DNA of 64,000 nucleotides from Methanomethylovorans hollandica DSM 15978 (GTDB lineage Archaea > Halobacteriota > Methanosarcinia > Methanosarcinales > Methanosarcinaceae): the NCBI RefSeq assembly GCF_000328665.1, contig NC_019977.1, positions 682,001 through 746,000 on the forward strand. The letters are read 5' to 3'. The position numbers and the translations under genes are program-made. Positions 24,215 through 33,082 of this stretch are shown piece after piece. Below the pieces are notes generated by a model. The model made no database searches and was not told the DNA's origin. It saw only the letters and a program-made list of their open reading frames with translations. Within the stretch, counting starts at the first letter, position 1. Every line of letters starts with the position of its first letter.

Positions 24215-24580
24215 CTACAATGTGATTATCAACTGTCCCTGCTCGCAGAATTCCAAAAAAAGGTCAGCTATTTCATTGGAGCTGATCATTTCGATTCCTG
24301 GTATCAGTTCATTTTTTTCGAGGCCTATAATGGATGCGCCTAATTCACAGCATCTAAACTTTATCCCCATATCTAAACATTCTTTGATCTTAGGGTCATA
24401 CTCTGGCAAGCCTTTTTTTCCTGATTTTGCCATTATTACTCCCATGGGTCCAAAAAGTACAACTATTACGTCTAATCCCTTTTTTTGGTAGTATCTGGCA
24501 AATCTGAGTGTTTCCTGCGGACTTGTACTTTCATAAACCATACTTTTGAGCAACAGTAGTACTTTTGTGACCTCTGGCAT
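24215..24580 (-). CDS. DsrE/DsrF-like protein
   Basis: 121 residues, alpha/beta fold of the DsrEFH superfamily: MPEVTKVLLLLKSMVYESTS, FARYYQKKGLDVIVVLFGPM, LDMGIKFRCCELGASIIGLE and a C-terminal helix-strand. A Cys-Cys pair (RCCELGAS) lies where sulfur-carrying members place their cysteine, so persulfide handling is possible but not shown. It starts at ATG 24580 with GGTGG upstream. It lies just upstream of hmgA on the same strand and may be cotranscribed with it. Confidence 0.7.
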   Translation of the reverse strand: MPEVTKVLLLLKSMVYESTSPQETLRFARYYQKKGLDVIVVLFGPMGVIMAKSGKKGLPEYDPKIKECLDMGIKFRCCELGASIIGLEKNELIPGIEMISSNEIADLFLEFCEQGQLIITL

Positions 24581-24850
24581 TTTTCTGGTCCCACCTCGTA
24601 CTCTTCATTTCCTTTGAACAATATTAAGTCTTGCCTTCGGTAAAAAATTGTCAAAAGGATCTTATAGGGATGAATTAAATACATTACTCAAAGTACAGGT
24701 TACAATATGTAATACGACATTTGTAAAACAGCATTTTATATATTATACTAGCAATAATATATGCAATGCATTTATTGTACTGACTAGCGATGTAATTAAA
24801 AAGTTAAATATTGTGTATAAAAAATGCCTAGATTTTCATAGGTGGTATAA

Positions 24851-25579
24851 ATGGCTGACGCAGATATGAGAGAAAGGGTAAATACAGGTATTCCAGGCCT
24901 GGATGAGATGCTACGTGGAGGATACTTCAAAGGTACGGTAAATGTGGTATCGGGTGATTCAGGTACAGGTAAGACCATATTTGGAACCCAGTTCATCCTC
25001 GAAGGGGCAAAGAAAGGCGAAAAAGTGATGTGCATAATCACTTCTGAAGAATCGAAATCTATTGTCAGGGAAATGTATACTTCATTTGGTTGGAACCTAG
25101 AAGAATACGTTAATAAAGGTTTAATTGTCTTTGTCGACATCACCGATCCAAGCCTTAGATTGCAGAAAAGTGTGGAGATTGCACCATCTGAGCTTATCAA
25201 GAGTTTCAAAAAACTCGTGGAAAGCAAGATCGAAGAAATACAACCTTCTCGAATATTCATAGATTCTATCGAAGCACTATTCCTTGCAATTGAATCAAAT
25301 TACAAGCTCCGGACGCTCATAGATGATGTATTTGGCGTATTCCGCAAGCATGAAGTTACTTCTGTTATTACAGTAGGGGCTATGTACGGACTTGATTCAA
25401 TGGTGGAATATGGAGCAGACTCTGTGGTCAAACTGGGCAGGATCATTGCTGGCAACAATTTGCAGCGTTCTATCTATGTCATGAAGATGAGAGGTTCAGG
25501 CACTATCAACGAGGTTCGTGTTCTCAACATCAGTGACAGTGGCATGCAGGTTCTAGCCCAGTCTCCTTATCTGGAGTAA
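24851..25579 (+). CDS. Single-domain KaiC-like ATPase
   Basis: 242 residues of the RecA/KaiC superfamily. MRERVNTGIPGLDEMLRGGY is the typical start, then Walker A VSGDSGTGKTIFG (near residue 40), an EE pair (ITSEESKS) and a Walker B-like SRIFIDSIEAL. ATP binding should be intact. Archaeal single-domain KaiC proteins are linked to signalling and taxis regulation, with partner unknown. ATG 24851 follows AGGTGG. A copy of a tnpB element is inserted 50 bases after its stop. A second, distinct KaiC-like gene lies at 46940-47740. Confidence 0.85.
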   Translation: MADADMRERVNTGIPGLDEMLRGGYFKGTVNVVSGDSGTGKTIFGTQFILEGAKKGEKVMCIITSEESKSIVREMYTSFGWNLEEYVNKGLIVFVDITDPSLRLQKSVEIAPSELIKSFKKLVESKIEEIQPSRIFIDSIEALFLAIESNYKLRTLIDDVFGVFRKHEVTSVITVGAMYGLDSMVEYGADSVVKLGRIIAGNNLQRSIYVMKMRGSGTINEVRVLNISDSGMQVLAQSPYLE

Positions 25580-25630
25580 TTAAAAATTCTTTCAGTTCTT
25601 TTTCAGAACTGAACTTTTTATATTTTTAAC

Positions 25631-26978
25631 TTCTACAGCAGAAGTCTCCTTCCTCGCCAGCCGTAAGCTGGCAGGTGGGAGATGAATGCGTACATGTCAT
25701 AACACAACATGTTTAGAGAAACATATATTTATCTATAAACCATATTATATAATATGTTAAAAGCCTACAAATTCCGAATCTACCCAACCACAAAACAAGA
25801 GGAAATAATAAAAGTTCATTTTGGTGCGTGTAGGTTTGTATATAATTGGGCTTTAGAACAGAAAATAAAAACTTATGAACAAACTAAGGAATCAATATCA
25901 AGGTTTGATTTGCAACGGATTTTAGTTCACGAAGTGAAACATTCTAATGAATGGTTGAAAGAAGCTAATTCACAGGCTCTGCTTGCCTCTTTAGTAAATG
26001 TAGAATCAGCATTTACAAAATTCTTCAGAGAGAAAGCTGGATTTCCTAAATTCAAATCTAAAAAAAACCCAGTCCAGTCTTATCAGATGCCACAACATTA
26101 CTCTGTAGATTTCGAGAAGCAAATAATTAAGATCCCAAAAATAGGAGAAGTCAAAACCATACTTCATAGAAGGTTTGAAGGTAAACTTAAAACCGCAACC
26201 ATTTCAAGGACATGTACGGAAAAATATTATATCAGTATTCTTGTCGAAGATGGAAAACAAATTCCTAGTAAGCAGAACTTTTCAGAATCAACTACAATTG
26301 GAATAGATATAGGTATCAAAGACTTTGCTGTTCTCTCAAACGGAGAAAAGTTGAAAATCCAAAGTATCTGAAGAACTCCTTACAGCGATTGAAGGTATTA
26401 CAGAAAAGAGTATCAAGGAAACAGAAAGGCTCACAGAACAGAGCAAATGCTAAACAAAGACTTGCATCACTCCATGACAAAATAGCAAATCAGAGAAACG
26501 ATTTCCAGAATAAACTCTCTTTTAGACTGATTAGCGAGAACCAAGCAATAGCTCTGGAAACTCTGAATGTTAAAGGTATGTTAAAAAATCATTGTCTTGA
26601 TCAATCAATTTCCGATGCTGGATGGCGTAGTTTTGTAACTAAACTGGAATACAAAGCTGAATGTTTTGGAAAAACCATACTCCGTATTGGACAGTTTGAG
26701 CCAAGTACAAGAATCTGTAATTTGTGTGGCTATCATAACGGAAAGCTAACACTTGCGGATAGGGAATGGACGTGTCCAGATTGCAAAACAAAGCATGACA
26801 GAGATATAAATGCTGCAATCAATATCAAGAAATTCTCTATTCAAGAGCAAAATCTTATAGTAATCTGACACCTGTGGAACGCAGGGGATGAGCTTGTGGA
26901 CTTGCGAACATTGGTTCGAAGAATGAAACAAGAAGCCTCTTCCTCGCTTTCATCAGAAAGCAGGGAGGGGTAGTTCAC
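25631..26978 (+). mobile_element. IS605-type tnpB-only element, copy 1 (frameshifted)
   Basis: 1348 bases, near-identical to 28182-29530. The left flank is TTTAAC, the cleavage tetranucleotide-type target known for IS605 relatives; no target duplication is present. The left end has hairpin GCCAGC-CGTAA-GCTGGC (25656-25672) and the right end GCTTTC-ATCA-GAAAGC (26946-26961), both in a shared TTCCTCGC...GCAGG context recognised by Y1 transposases. It lacks tnpA, so it must move with a transposase supplied elsewhere. About ten substitutions and one deleted A separate it from copy 2. Confidence 0.9.
25754..26868 (+). pseudogene. tnpB: Frameshifted tnpB (copy 1)
   Basis: The first 205 codons (MLKAYKFRIYPTTKQEEIIK through IGIDIGIKDFAVLSNGEK) are followed by a frame change at about 26345, where one A of a run is missing compared with copy 2. 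The second part (from about 26389) has the remaining RuvC motifs ALETLNVKGM and CPDCKTKHDRDINAAINIKK and the zinc finger ICNLCGYHNGKL. A complete nuclease cannot be made without ribosomal or transcriptional slippage on the A-run. Otherwise all catalytic residues are kept, so the loss is recent. Confidence 0.9.
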
Positions 26979-26994
26979 CACTATTCACAATACA
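26869..26994 (+). ncRNA. Predicted TnpB guide RNA scaffold and guide, copy 1
   Basis: By analogy with characterised TnpB systems, the guide RNA covers the non-coding right end and runs ~16 bases into flanking DNA. Here the guide would begin at 26979 with CACTATTCACAATACA, which is the end of the adjacent ArcS-like gene and its spacer. The matching target motif would be the left flank TTTAAC. Boundaries are inferred. Confidence 0.35.
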
Positions 26995-27668
26995 TACCAG
27001 TCGTTATCATTGATCATCTGTTCTTTTTCGTTTACTTCAATGACTGATCTTCCCAGGGGTTTGCTGATAGCTTCTGCTAGATCCTGTAAGTAATCCCTCT
27101 GATTGAGACTTCCATAAATAAAGCCTTTACTTGGTTGAATATTTTTTTCTATTGTTTCCCTCTTTGGAACTATAGTTACCGGCACAGATGTAGTTTCTAC
27201 GGCTTTTTCCATAGCTGTTCTGAAATCACCTATACAATAAGCTATTCTGTGTTTGTAATTACTTTTTGTTCTTTCAAGGTATCGCGCAAGCCTTTCACTT
27301 TCCATTCGGATGAAATCACGTTTTATCTTGGATACATTACATTTTCCCATCATGAACTGGTAATCCATGAACGGGTATTGTTCGTCCAGTTCCCGGGGGG
27401 TTATTCCACAGGTGCCAAATACTACAATATGTACCATTTCTGGTTCCAGTATACCGAAGATCAGCCTGTCGAATATTTTATGTGATGGACTTTCATGGTA
27501 TGGTTTCTTTTTAGAACAGGGCACAAATATACAAAAATCACGGACAGGTGGTTGGTATTCGGTGAGTATCCACTCATTTGCGCGCTTCATGTCCGGATGA
27601 TAAATGACCATTTCTGTGTCAAGAGGTTCTGTAGAACGTTCATTCTCTGGGATGATAATCTGTTTCAA
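26985..27668 (-). CDS. Stand-alone ArcS-type (DUF5591) domain protein
   Basis: 227 residues containing the archaeosine synthase signature PC-x3-KPY-x2-S-x2-H, seen as FVPCSKKKPYHESPSHK (near residue 50). In full ArcS this domain, fused to TGT-like and PUA domains, adds lysine to preQ0 at position 15 of tRNA on the way to archaeosine. Here it is alone, so either it works with separate tRNA-binding subunits or it has another substrate. The start appears to be TTG 27668, with a TATA-like TATATATA centred about 28 bases upstream, consistent with a leaderless message. The stop is only six bases from the right end of the tnpB element copy 1. Confidence 0.75.
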   Translation of the reverse strand: MKQIIIPENERSTEPLDTEMVIYHPDMKRANEWILTEYQPPVRDFCIFVPCSKKKPYHESPSHKIFDRLIFGILEPEMVHIVVFGTCGITPRELDEQYPFMDYQFMMGKCNVSKIKRDFIRMESERLARYLERTKSNYKHRIAYCIGDFRTAMEKAVETTSVPVTIVPKRETIEKNIQPSKGFIYGSLNQRDYLQDLAEAISKPLGRSVIEVNEKEQMINDNDWYVL

Positions 27669-27689
27669 GGTAAGGTGAGTTCTAACAAA

Positions 27690-27735
27690 CTATATATATA
27701 CCTATCGATGTTATGGTTTTGTACAAACTGTACAA
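27690..27735. promoter_or_regulatory. Divergent promoter region with TGTACAA repeats
   Basis: A minus-strand TATA box (TATATATATA, 27690-27700) serves the ArcS-like gene. The palindrome TTGTACAA (27719-27726) is repeated as TGTACAA nine bases on (27729-27735), a likely operator for the adjacent HTH regulator. Confidence 0.4.
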
Positions 27736-27774
27736 CAACTTTGTTTTCAGATTTTTACAATAGAGAGGCACAAA

Positions 27775-28158
27775 ATGGCAGGTTCCATCCATGAAATGCT
27801 CCGAGCGAACTGTAAATGTGATGATGTGGCAAAATGCGTTCTAGGACTAAAAAATCTTGACTTGCTTGCTTATAAAAAACTCTTTGAACTGGGCCCAATG
27901 ACTGCAGAAGAACTGGGGGACCTTTTACAGAGGGAACGAAGTACTGCTTATCGTTCATTGCAAAACTTGATAGCTGTTGGATTGGTTTACAGAGAAACAA
28001 GATCCATCAAGATAGGTGGGTATTACTATGAATATGTTGCAATTCCGCCAGCACATTTTAAACAAATGCTCAAGCAGAATATGACGGATTGGTATACTAA
28101 AATGGATAAGCTGCTTGATGACTTTGAGAATGAAATCTTATTCCCTGTTCCTGAGTGA
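27775..28158 (+). CDS. TrmB-like HTH transcriptional regulator
   Basis: 127 residues. An N-terminal cysteine-containing stretch (RANCKCDDVAKCVLGL) precedes a TrmB/PadR-type winged helix: LDLLAYKKLFELGPMTAEEL, GDLLQRERSTAYRSLQNLIA, VGLVYRETRSIKIGGYYYEY. The C-terminal helix (FKQMLKQNMTDWYTKMDKLL) likely dimerises. Three cysteines in the head might sense metal or redox. It is divergent from the ArcS-like gene and has GAGGCA upstream of its ATG. The second tnpB element is inserted 17-23 bases behind its stop. Confidence 0.75.
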   Translation: MAGSIHEMLRANCKCDDVAKCVLGLKNLDLLAYKKLFELGPMTAEELGDLLQRERSTAYRSLQNLIAVGLVYRETRSIKIGGYYYEYVAIPPAHFKQMLKQNMTDWYTKMDKLLDDFENEILFPVPE

Positions 28159-28181
28159 CCGCGTATACTATCTAGTTTAAC

Positions 28182-29530
28182 TTCTACAGCAGAAGTCTCC
28201 TTCCTCGCCAGCCGTAAGCTGGCAGGTGGGAGATGAATGCGTACATGTCATAACACAACATGTTTAGAGAAACATATATTTATCTATAAACCATATTATA
28301 TAATATGTTAAAAGCCTACAAATTCCGAATCTACCCAACCACAAAACAAGAGGAAATAATAAAAGTTCATTTTGGTGCGTGTAGATTTGTATATAATTGG
28401 GCTTTAGAACAGAAAATAAAAACTTATGAACAAACTAAGGAATCAATATCAAGGTTTGATTTGCAACGGATTTTAGTTCACGAAGTGAAACATTCTAATG
28501 AATGGTTGAAAGAAGCTAATTCACAGGCTCTGCTTGCCTCTTTAGTAAATGTAGAATCAGCATTTACAAAATTCTTTAGAGAGAAAGCTGGATTTCCTAA
28601 ATTCAAATCTAAAAAAAACCCAGTCCAGTCTTATCAGATGCCACAACATTACTCTGTAGATTTCGAGAAGCAAATAATTAAGATCCCAAAAATAGGAGAA
28701 GTCAAAACCATACTTCATAGAAGGTTTGAAGGTAAGCTTAAAACCGCAACCATTTCAAGGACATGTACGGAAAAATATTATATCAGTATTCTTGTCGAAG
28801 ATGGAAAACAAATTCCTAATAAGCAGAACTTTTCAGAATCAACTACAATTGGAATAGATATAGGTATCAAAGACTTTGCTGTTCTCTCAAACGGAGAAAA
28901 AGTTGAAAATCCAAAGTATCTGAAAAACTCCTTACAGCGATTGAAGGTATTACAGAAAAGAGTATCAAGGAAACAGAAAGGCTCACAGAACAGAGCAAAG
29001 GCTAAACAAAGACTTGCATCACTCCATGACAAAATAGCAAATCAGAGAAACGATTTCCAGAATAAACTCTCTTTTAGACTGATTAGCGAGAACCAAGCAA
29101 TAGCTCTGGAAACTCTGAATGTTAAAGGTATGTTAAAAAATCATTGTCTTGCTCAATCAATTTCCGATGCTGGATGGCGTATTTTTGTAACTAAACTGGA
29201 ATACAAAGCTGAATGTTTTGGAAAAACCATACTCCGTATTGGACAGTTTGAGCCAAGTACAAGAATCTGTAATGTGTGTGGCTATCATAACGGAAAGCTA
29301 ACACTTGCGGATAGGGACTGGACGTGTCCAGATTGCAAAACAAAGCATGACAGAGATATAAATGCTGCAATCAATATCAAGAAATTCTCTATTCAAGAGC
29401 AAAATCTTATAGTAATCTGACACCTGTGGAACGCAGGGGATGAGCTTGTGGACTTGCGAACATTGGTTCGAAGAATGAAACAAGAAGCCTCTTCCTCGCT
29501 TTCATCAGAAAGCAGGGAGGGGTAGTTCAC
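28182..29530 (+). mobile_element. IS605-type tnpB-only element, copy 2 (intact)
   Basis: 1349 bases, same orientation and end structures as copy 1: left flank TTTAAC (28176-28181), left hairpin with GCCAGC/GCTGGC and right hairpin with GCTTTC/GAAAGC. It lies 2.55 kb from copy 1, so the pair forms 1.35-kb direct repeats around the ArcS-like and TrmB-like genes. Confidence 0.9.
28305..29420 (+). CDS. tnpB: TnpB RNA-guided nuclease of an IS605-type element
   Basis: 371 residues. An N-terminal helix-turn-helix-like OrfB head (MLKAYKFRIYPTTKQEE) is followed by the bridge and the RuvC-like nuclease: Asp in TIGIDIGIKDFAV (near 190), Glu in ALETLNVKGM (near 275) and Asp in KHDRDINAAINI (near 355), with the Cys4 zinc finger RICNVCGYHNGKL...CPDCKTKH between the last two. 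All three catalytic acids are present. TnpB proteins are guided by RNA from the element's right end to cut the empty donor site, which promotes element retention; Cas12 evolved from them. No tnpA is adjacent. Confidence 0.95.
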   Translation: MLKAYKFRIYPTTKQEEIIKVHFGACRFVYNWALEQKIKTYEQTKESISRFDLQRILVHEVKHSNEWLKEANSQALLASLVNVESAFTKFFREKAGFPKFKSKKNPVQSYQMPQHYSVDFEKQIIKIPKIGEVKTILHRRFEGKLKTATISRTCTEKYYISILVEDGKQIPNKQNFSESTTIGIDIGIKDFAVLSNGEKVENPKYLKNSLQRLKVLQKRVSRKQKGSQNRAKAKQRLASLHDKIANQRNDFQNKLSFRLISENQAIALETLNVKGMLKNHCLAQSISDAGWRIFVTKLEYKAECFGKTILRIGQFEPSTRICNVCGYHNGKLTLADRDWTCPDCKTKHDRDINAAINIKKFSIQEQNLIVI

Positions 29531-29546
29531 TAACAGGTTGAAGAAT
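29421..29546 (+). ncRNA. Predicted TnpB guide RNA scaffold and guide, copy 2
   Basis: The right-end hairpin region (29421-29530) plus ~16 flanking bases TAACAGGTTGAAGAAT would form the guide RNA by analogy with known TnpB loci. The corresponding unoccupied site would read TTTAAC joined to this flank. Position of the 5' end is unknown; it may start inside tnpB. Confidence 0.4.
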
Positions 29547-29612
29547 GTGGGTCAGAGCATTTGTTTGACGGGATATTCAAGGGGATGTTATGCTCCTATC
29601 TACACATTCTTC
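29540..29612. other. Long nested hairpin of unknown role in the spacer
   Basis: GAAGAATGTG (29540-29549) and CACATTCTTC (29603-29612) are perfect 10-base complements. Inside them GAGCAT (29555-29560) pairs with ATGCTC (29590-29595), leaving a 29-base loop with a further TTGA/TCAA pairing. No T-run follows directly. The rest of the 29531-29809 spacer shows no coding signal. Confidence 0.45.
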
Positions 29613-29809
29613 TTGTGCAAACCAATCCGTTTTGTAGTCATGTGGAGGGGCTCAAAGCGCACCACCAATGTCATTCACGTTTTTCATTGTAGGTAATTAG
29701 TATAACTCTATTTTCTTATATATTCATATTTCTATACTTTGCCACATAATGCTAATCATAATGATGAGGTACTTTGTTTAAACACGATGCAATGGTCTTA
29801 TTCAATGTC

Positions 29810-30982
29810 TCACAGCGATTCCATGAAACATTCCATCCTTTCCAAAGCTTCTGCTATCTGATCTTTGGAGGTAGCATAAGAACATCTGAGAAATCCCTCG
29901 CCAGCCGGTCCAAACACATTCCCCGGAATTGTAACTACTTTTTGTTCATAGAGAAGTCTTTCTGCAAACTCTTCAGAAGTCAGGCCTGTATCCCTTACGG
30001 AGGGAAAAGCATAGAATGCACCCTTTGGCTCATAGCATTCAAGCCCTATCTTATTTAATCCGCTTATTATCAAATGTCTGCGGCGGTCATAATCCCTTAC
30101 CATTCGCTGCATCTCTTCGTTGCCGTTACGAAGGGCTTCTATAGCTCCAATCTGAGCAGTGATAGGTGCGCACAACATACAGTACTGATGTATGCGCATC
30201 ATTGCATTTATTATAGGCAATGGTGCCAGTGCATATGCCAGCCTGAAGCCTGTCATGGCATAGGCTTTTGAAAAACCATTAAGGAGGATCGTTCGGTCCT
30301 TCATACCTTCGATCGATGAAAAACAAGCGTGCTCTCCATTATATGTAAGACACTCATAGACTTCATCGGAAATTACCATAATGTCATGCTCAGAAACAAC
30401 TTCGGCAATAGCTTCCAGGTCTTCCCTTCCCATTGTTGCCCCAGTGGGATTATTGGGATAATTTATTATAACAGCTTTAGTTCTGGGAGTTATAGCCCTT
30501 TTCAGATCTTCTGCAGTCAATTTAAACTTATTTTTGAATTGTGTGACTACAGGTACAGGTGTACCACCTGCAAACATGACCGAAGGGACATAAGCCACGT
30601 AGGCAGGCTGAGGCACAATGATTTCGTCCCCTGGATTGGTTATAGCTCTTATTGCCACATCAAGTGCTTCGCTGACACCGGACATAACCAGGATCTCCGA
30701 GGCCGGATCGTAGTAAGTGTTATGCTTATGGGTATATAGCTTTGAGATCTCTTCCCGAAGTTGTATTAGCCCATAATTAGAAGTATATGATGTTTTACCT
30801 TTTTCCAAAGAATGAATGCATGCTTCCCTTATGTGCCAGGGTGTTACGAAATCAGGCTCGCCAACACCTAGTGATATTACTCCTTCTATCCCTGATGCAA
30901 GATCAAAATACTTGCGTATTCCAGAAGGCGGGACTCTTGTCATCACATCAGCCACAAATCTCTCTGGATTATTATTGTGCAT
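29810..30982 (-). CDS. Class I/II aminotransferase (AspC-like)
   Basis: A pyridoxal-phosphate aminotransferase of ~390 residues. Fold type I signatures: SLGVGEPDFVTPWHIREA, TSNYGLIQLREEI, INYPNNPTGATM (Asn/Pro loop), VISDEVYECLTY (Asp/Tyr) and the Schiff-base lysine in NGFSKAYAMTGFRLAY, with a C-terminal Arg in FLRCSYA. The substrate is probably an aspartate- or aromatic-type amino acid, which the sequence alone does not fix. ATG 30982 has GAAGGA six bases upstream, making it likelier than ATG 30988. The Lrp-type regulator gene lies ~60 bases upstream on the same strand, so they probably form an operon. Confidence 0.92.
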   Translation of the reverse strand: MHNNNPERFVADVMTRVPPSGIRKYFDLASGIEGVISLGVGEPDFVTPWHIREACIHSLEKGKTSYTSNYGLIQLREEISKLYTHKHNTYYDPASEILVMSGVSEALDVAIRAITNPGDEIIVPQPAYVAYVPSVMFAGGTPVPVVTQFKNKFKLTAEDLKRAITPRTKAVIINYPNNPTGATMGREDLEAIAEVVSEHDIMVISDEVYECLTYNGEHACFSSIEGMKDRTILLNGFSKAYAMTGFRLAYALAPLPIINAMMRIHQYCMLCAPITAQIGAIEALRNGNEEMQRMVRDYDRRRHLIISGLNKIGLECYEPKGAFYAFPSVRDTGLTSEEFAERLLYEQKVVTIPGNVFGPAGEGFLRCSYATSKDQIAEALERMECFMESL

Positions 30983-31045
30983 GGGCATTCCTTCAGCTCA
31001 GATCCTATGATCAGATCCTATTTAGTGTGTCTATGGAGTTACAAT

Positions 31046-31537
31046 TTATGGAGTTACAATTAAACGGTTTACTTCTTCCTGCTCTTGCAGAACCACTCCG
31101 TCTTCCTTGTAGGTCTTAAGCACAAAATGGGTAGTAGTATGCTGTACCTGTTCTATGGTAGAAATCTTTTCTGCGACGAAAAATGCAACTTCTTTCATCG
31201 TCTTTCCCATTACTGTAAGCGATAGATCATACTGCCCTGATAACAGCCTTACAGCACGTACTTCCGGGAATTTATATAAGCGTTCAGCTATGGCCTGATA
31301 ACCTAAATTACGTTCCAGAGTCACTTTTAACTCGATGATAGCGTATACATGCTCATCACCTGCAAGGTCCCAGTCAATGATCGTCCTGTATCTGCGGATG
31401 ACTCCTGCATCTTCAAATTCTTTGATCCTTTTACTTATCTCTTGTACCGGGAGTCCTGTCAGGGTTGCGATTTCGTCATGAGTGACCCTGGCATCTTGTT
31501 CCAGACATTCTAGTATATGCCTCGTTTTAATATCCAT
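31046..31537 (-). CDS. Lrp/AsnC-family transcriptional regulator
   Basis: 163 residues. N-terminal HTH MDIKTRHILECLEQDARVTH, DEIATLTGLPVQEISKRIKE, then the linker strand GVIRRYRTIIDW and the C-terminal RAM ligand domain (YAIIELKVTLERNLGYQAIA, FPEVRAVRLLSGQYDLSLTV). Such proteins sense amino acids and often regulate the aminotransferase encoded next to them, as expected here. A long acidic tail ends VNRLIVTP. Confidence 0.92.
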   Translation of the reverse strand: MDIKTRHILECLEQDARVTHDEIATLTGLPVQEISKRIKEFEDAGVIRRYRTIIDWDLAGDEHVYAIIELKVTLERNLGYQAIAERLYKFPEVRAVRLLSGQYDLSLTVMGKTMKEVAFFVAEKISTIEQVQHTTTHFVLKTYKEDGVVLQEQEEVNRLIVTP

Positions 31538-31589
31538 CTCATAAGCAACCCCTTGAAATTAAAAAAGTGAAAGTAAAATAGGAGTGTGC

Positions 31590-31964
31590 TCAGTTGAGCA
31601 GCACTGCGTTGACCACACCATCCTGGCCGGGACGGCTGGTAATCCTCGCGTTACCTATGGGGGTACGGATAACTGAACCTTTTGTTAAGATATTACGCCT
31701 TACGTAGTGTTCGTTTGCCTCATTACTGAACACTTTTTCGATAGTAGTCTTTTGTGTTTTGCCACCGGTATCAGTCACGTTGACTATATTACACTGGAAT
31801 AATCTTACCTTGCTGTTTCCTCCTCTTGTGGAAACCATCTTAATCTTGACGTCTCCAAGACGCGTGTCAGCGGGCTCGCGCCCAAGTTCGAACTTTCTTT
31901 TTGAGCGGTAAGCCTTTATTTTAGCACCAGTGTACTTTCTTCTTGATCTGCCTTGCCATTTCAT
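31590..31964 (-). CDS. rps8e: 30S ribosomal protein S8e
   Basis: 124 residues of the archaeal/eukaryotic S8e family, a small-subunit protein. Visible signatures: [57 protein letters not shown] and the end [24 protein letters not shown] stands upstream of the ATG. Length is normal for archaea. Confidence 0.97.
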   Translation of the reverse strand: MKWQGRSRRKYTGAKIKAYRSKRKFELGREPADTRLGDVKIKMVSTRGGNSKVRLFQCNIVNVTDTGGKTQKTTIEKVFSNEANEHYVRRNILTKGSVIRTPIGNARITSRPGQDGVVNAVLLN

Positions 31965-32154
31965 AATATGTCCTCTTGAATATATATAAGTTGGATGATC
32001 TATATCAAATTTATTTTTTCGAATTAAATGATTACGAACTTATCTTTACTTGAAGGATTCTATAAGAAGTTTTCGAGTGGTGATTAAATAGTACTTTTCT
32101 TATTATAGTGCTTAATTCAGTAATCAATAAATATCTCCTTTACTATTTCCCTTT

Positions 32155-33072
32155 ATGCTGCGCATATTATTTCTTGGTACAGGTGGCTCTTTGCCTACGC
32201 GTAACCGTAATCCATCTGCAATTATGGTCAATAGGGAAGGGGAGCTTTTACTTTTCGATTGCGGAGAAGGTACTCAGCAACAGATGATGCGTGCTAAAAC
32301 GGGTATGAAAGCTCTTACGTCTATTTTTGTCACCCATTTCCATGCAGATCACATGCTTGGTATTCCCGGCCTTATACAAACAATGTCCTTTCTGGGAAGG
32401 ACTGAACCTTTGTATATATATGGCCCTCAATGGGTGAAAGAATTCGTTAAGATCATCTCTGAGCTTGGTTATTACAAACTGCATTTTGAAGTGGAAGTCA
32501 TTGAAATGGCTCCAGGAGATATTATTAAAAGAAATGATTATTCTATCCATGCCATTGGAACAGATCACAGTGTTCCCAGTCTTGGCTATGCTCTTATAGA
32601 GGATCAGCGGAAAGGAAGGTTTGAACGTGAAAAAGCTATTGCTCTGGGAGTGCCTCCAGGCCCTCTTTTTTCAAAGCTGCATAGTGGTGTGGACGTTGAG
32701 GTCAACGGGAAGCTGATACGTTCCACTGATGTTGTCGGTCAAGTAAGGCCAGGTAGAAAAATAGTATATACAGGTGACACACGACCGTGTCAATCAATTC
32801 TTGCGGTCAGCAGAGATGCAGATGTACTGATCCATGATAGTACTCTTGGAAATGATCAGAGTGAGTGGGCAAAGGAATCTAAGCATTCCACAGCTTCCGA
32901 AGCAGCTATCCTTGCAAAGGAGGCGGGTGTCAGAAAACTGGTACTAACTCACATAAGCTCCAGATATACTGATGATGCTTCTCCTCTGTTGAGGGAAGCA
33001 CAAGAAGTATTTGAAAACGTTATTATAGCAGAAGATATGATGGAAATGGACATTCCTTTGAAGGACGAATAA
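32155..33072 (+). CDS. rnz: Ribonuclease Z
   Basis: tRNA 3'-end endonuclease (tRNase Z), 305 residues, removing 3' trailers before CCA addition. Metal ligands are in THFHADHMLGIPG, AIGTDHSVPSLGY, the exosite-associated GVPPGPLFSKLHSG, YTGDTRPC and LTHISSRY, in the right order for the short-form enzyme. It is the maturation enzyme needed by the tRNAs in this window, which mostly lack an encoded CCA. No ribosome binding site precedes the ATG, and a TATA-like AATAAATATC lies ~30 bases upstream, so the transcript may be leaderless. Confidence 0.97.
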   Translation: MLRILFLGTGGSLPTRNRNPSAIMVNREGELLLFDCGEGTQQQMMRAKTGMKALTSIFVTHFHADHMLGIPGLIQTMSFLGRTEPLYIYGPQWVKEFVKIISELGYYKLHFEVEVIEMAPGDIIKRNDYSIHAIGTDHSVPSLGYALIEDQRKGRFEREKAIALGVPPGPLFSKLHSGVDVEVNGKLIRSTDVVGQVRPGRKIVYTGDTRPCQSILAVSRDADVLIHDSTLGNDQSEWAKESKHSTASEAAILAKEAGVRKLVLTHISSRYTDDASPLLREAQEVFENVIIAEDMMEMDIPLKDE

Positions 33073-33082
33073 GATAATAAGA

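Noticed and set aside
25631-29530. A composite transposon made of the two tnpB elements
   Set aside because: IS605-type elements move as single strands from one left to one right end; without tnpA and without matching outer flanks there is no evidence that the whole 3.9 kb moved as a unit.
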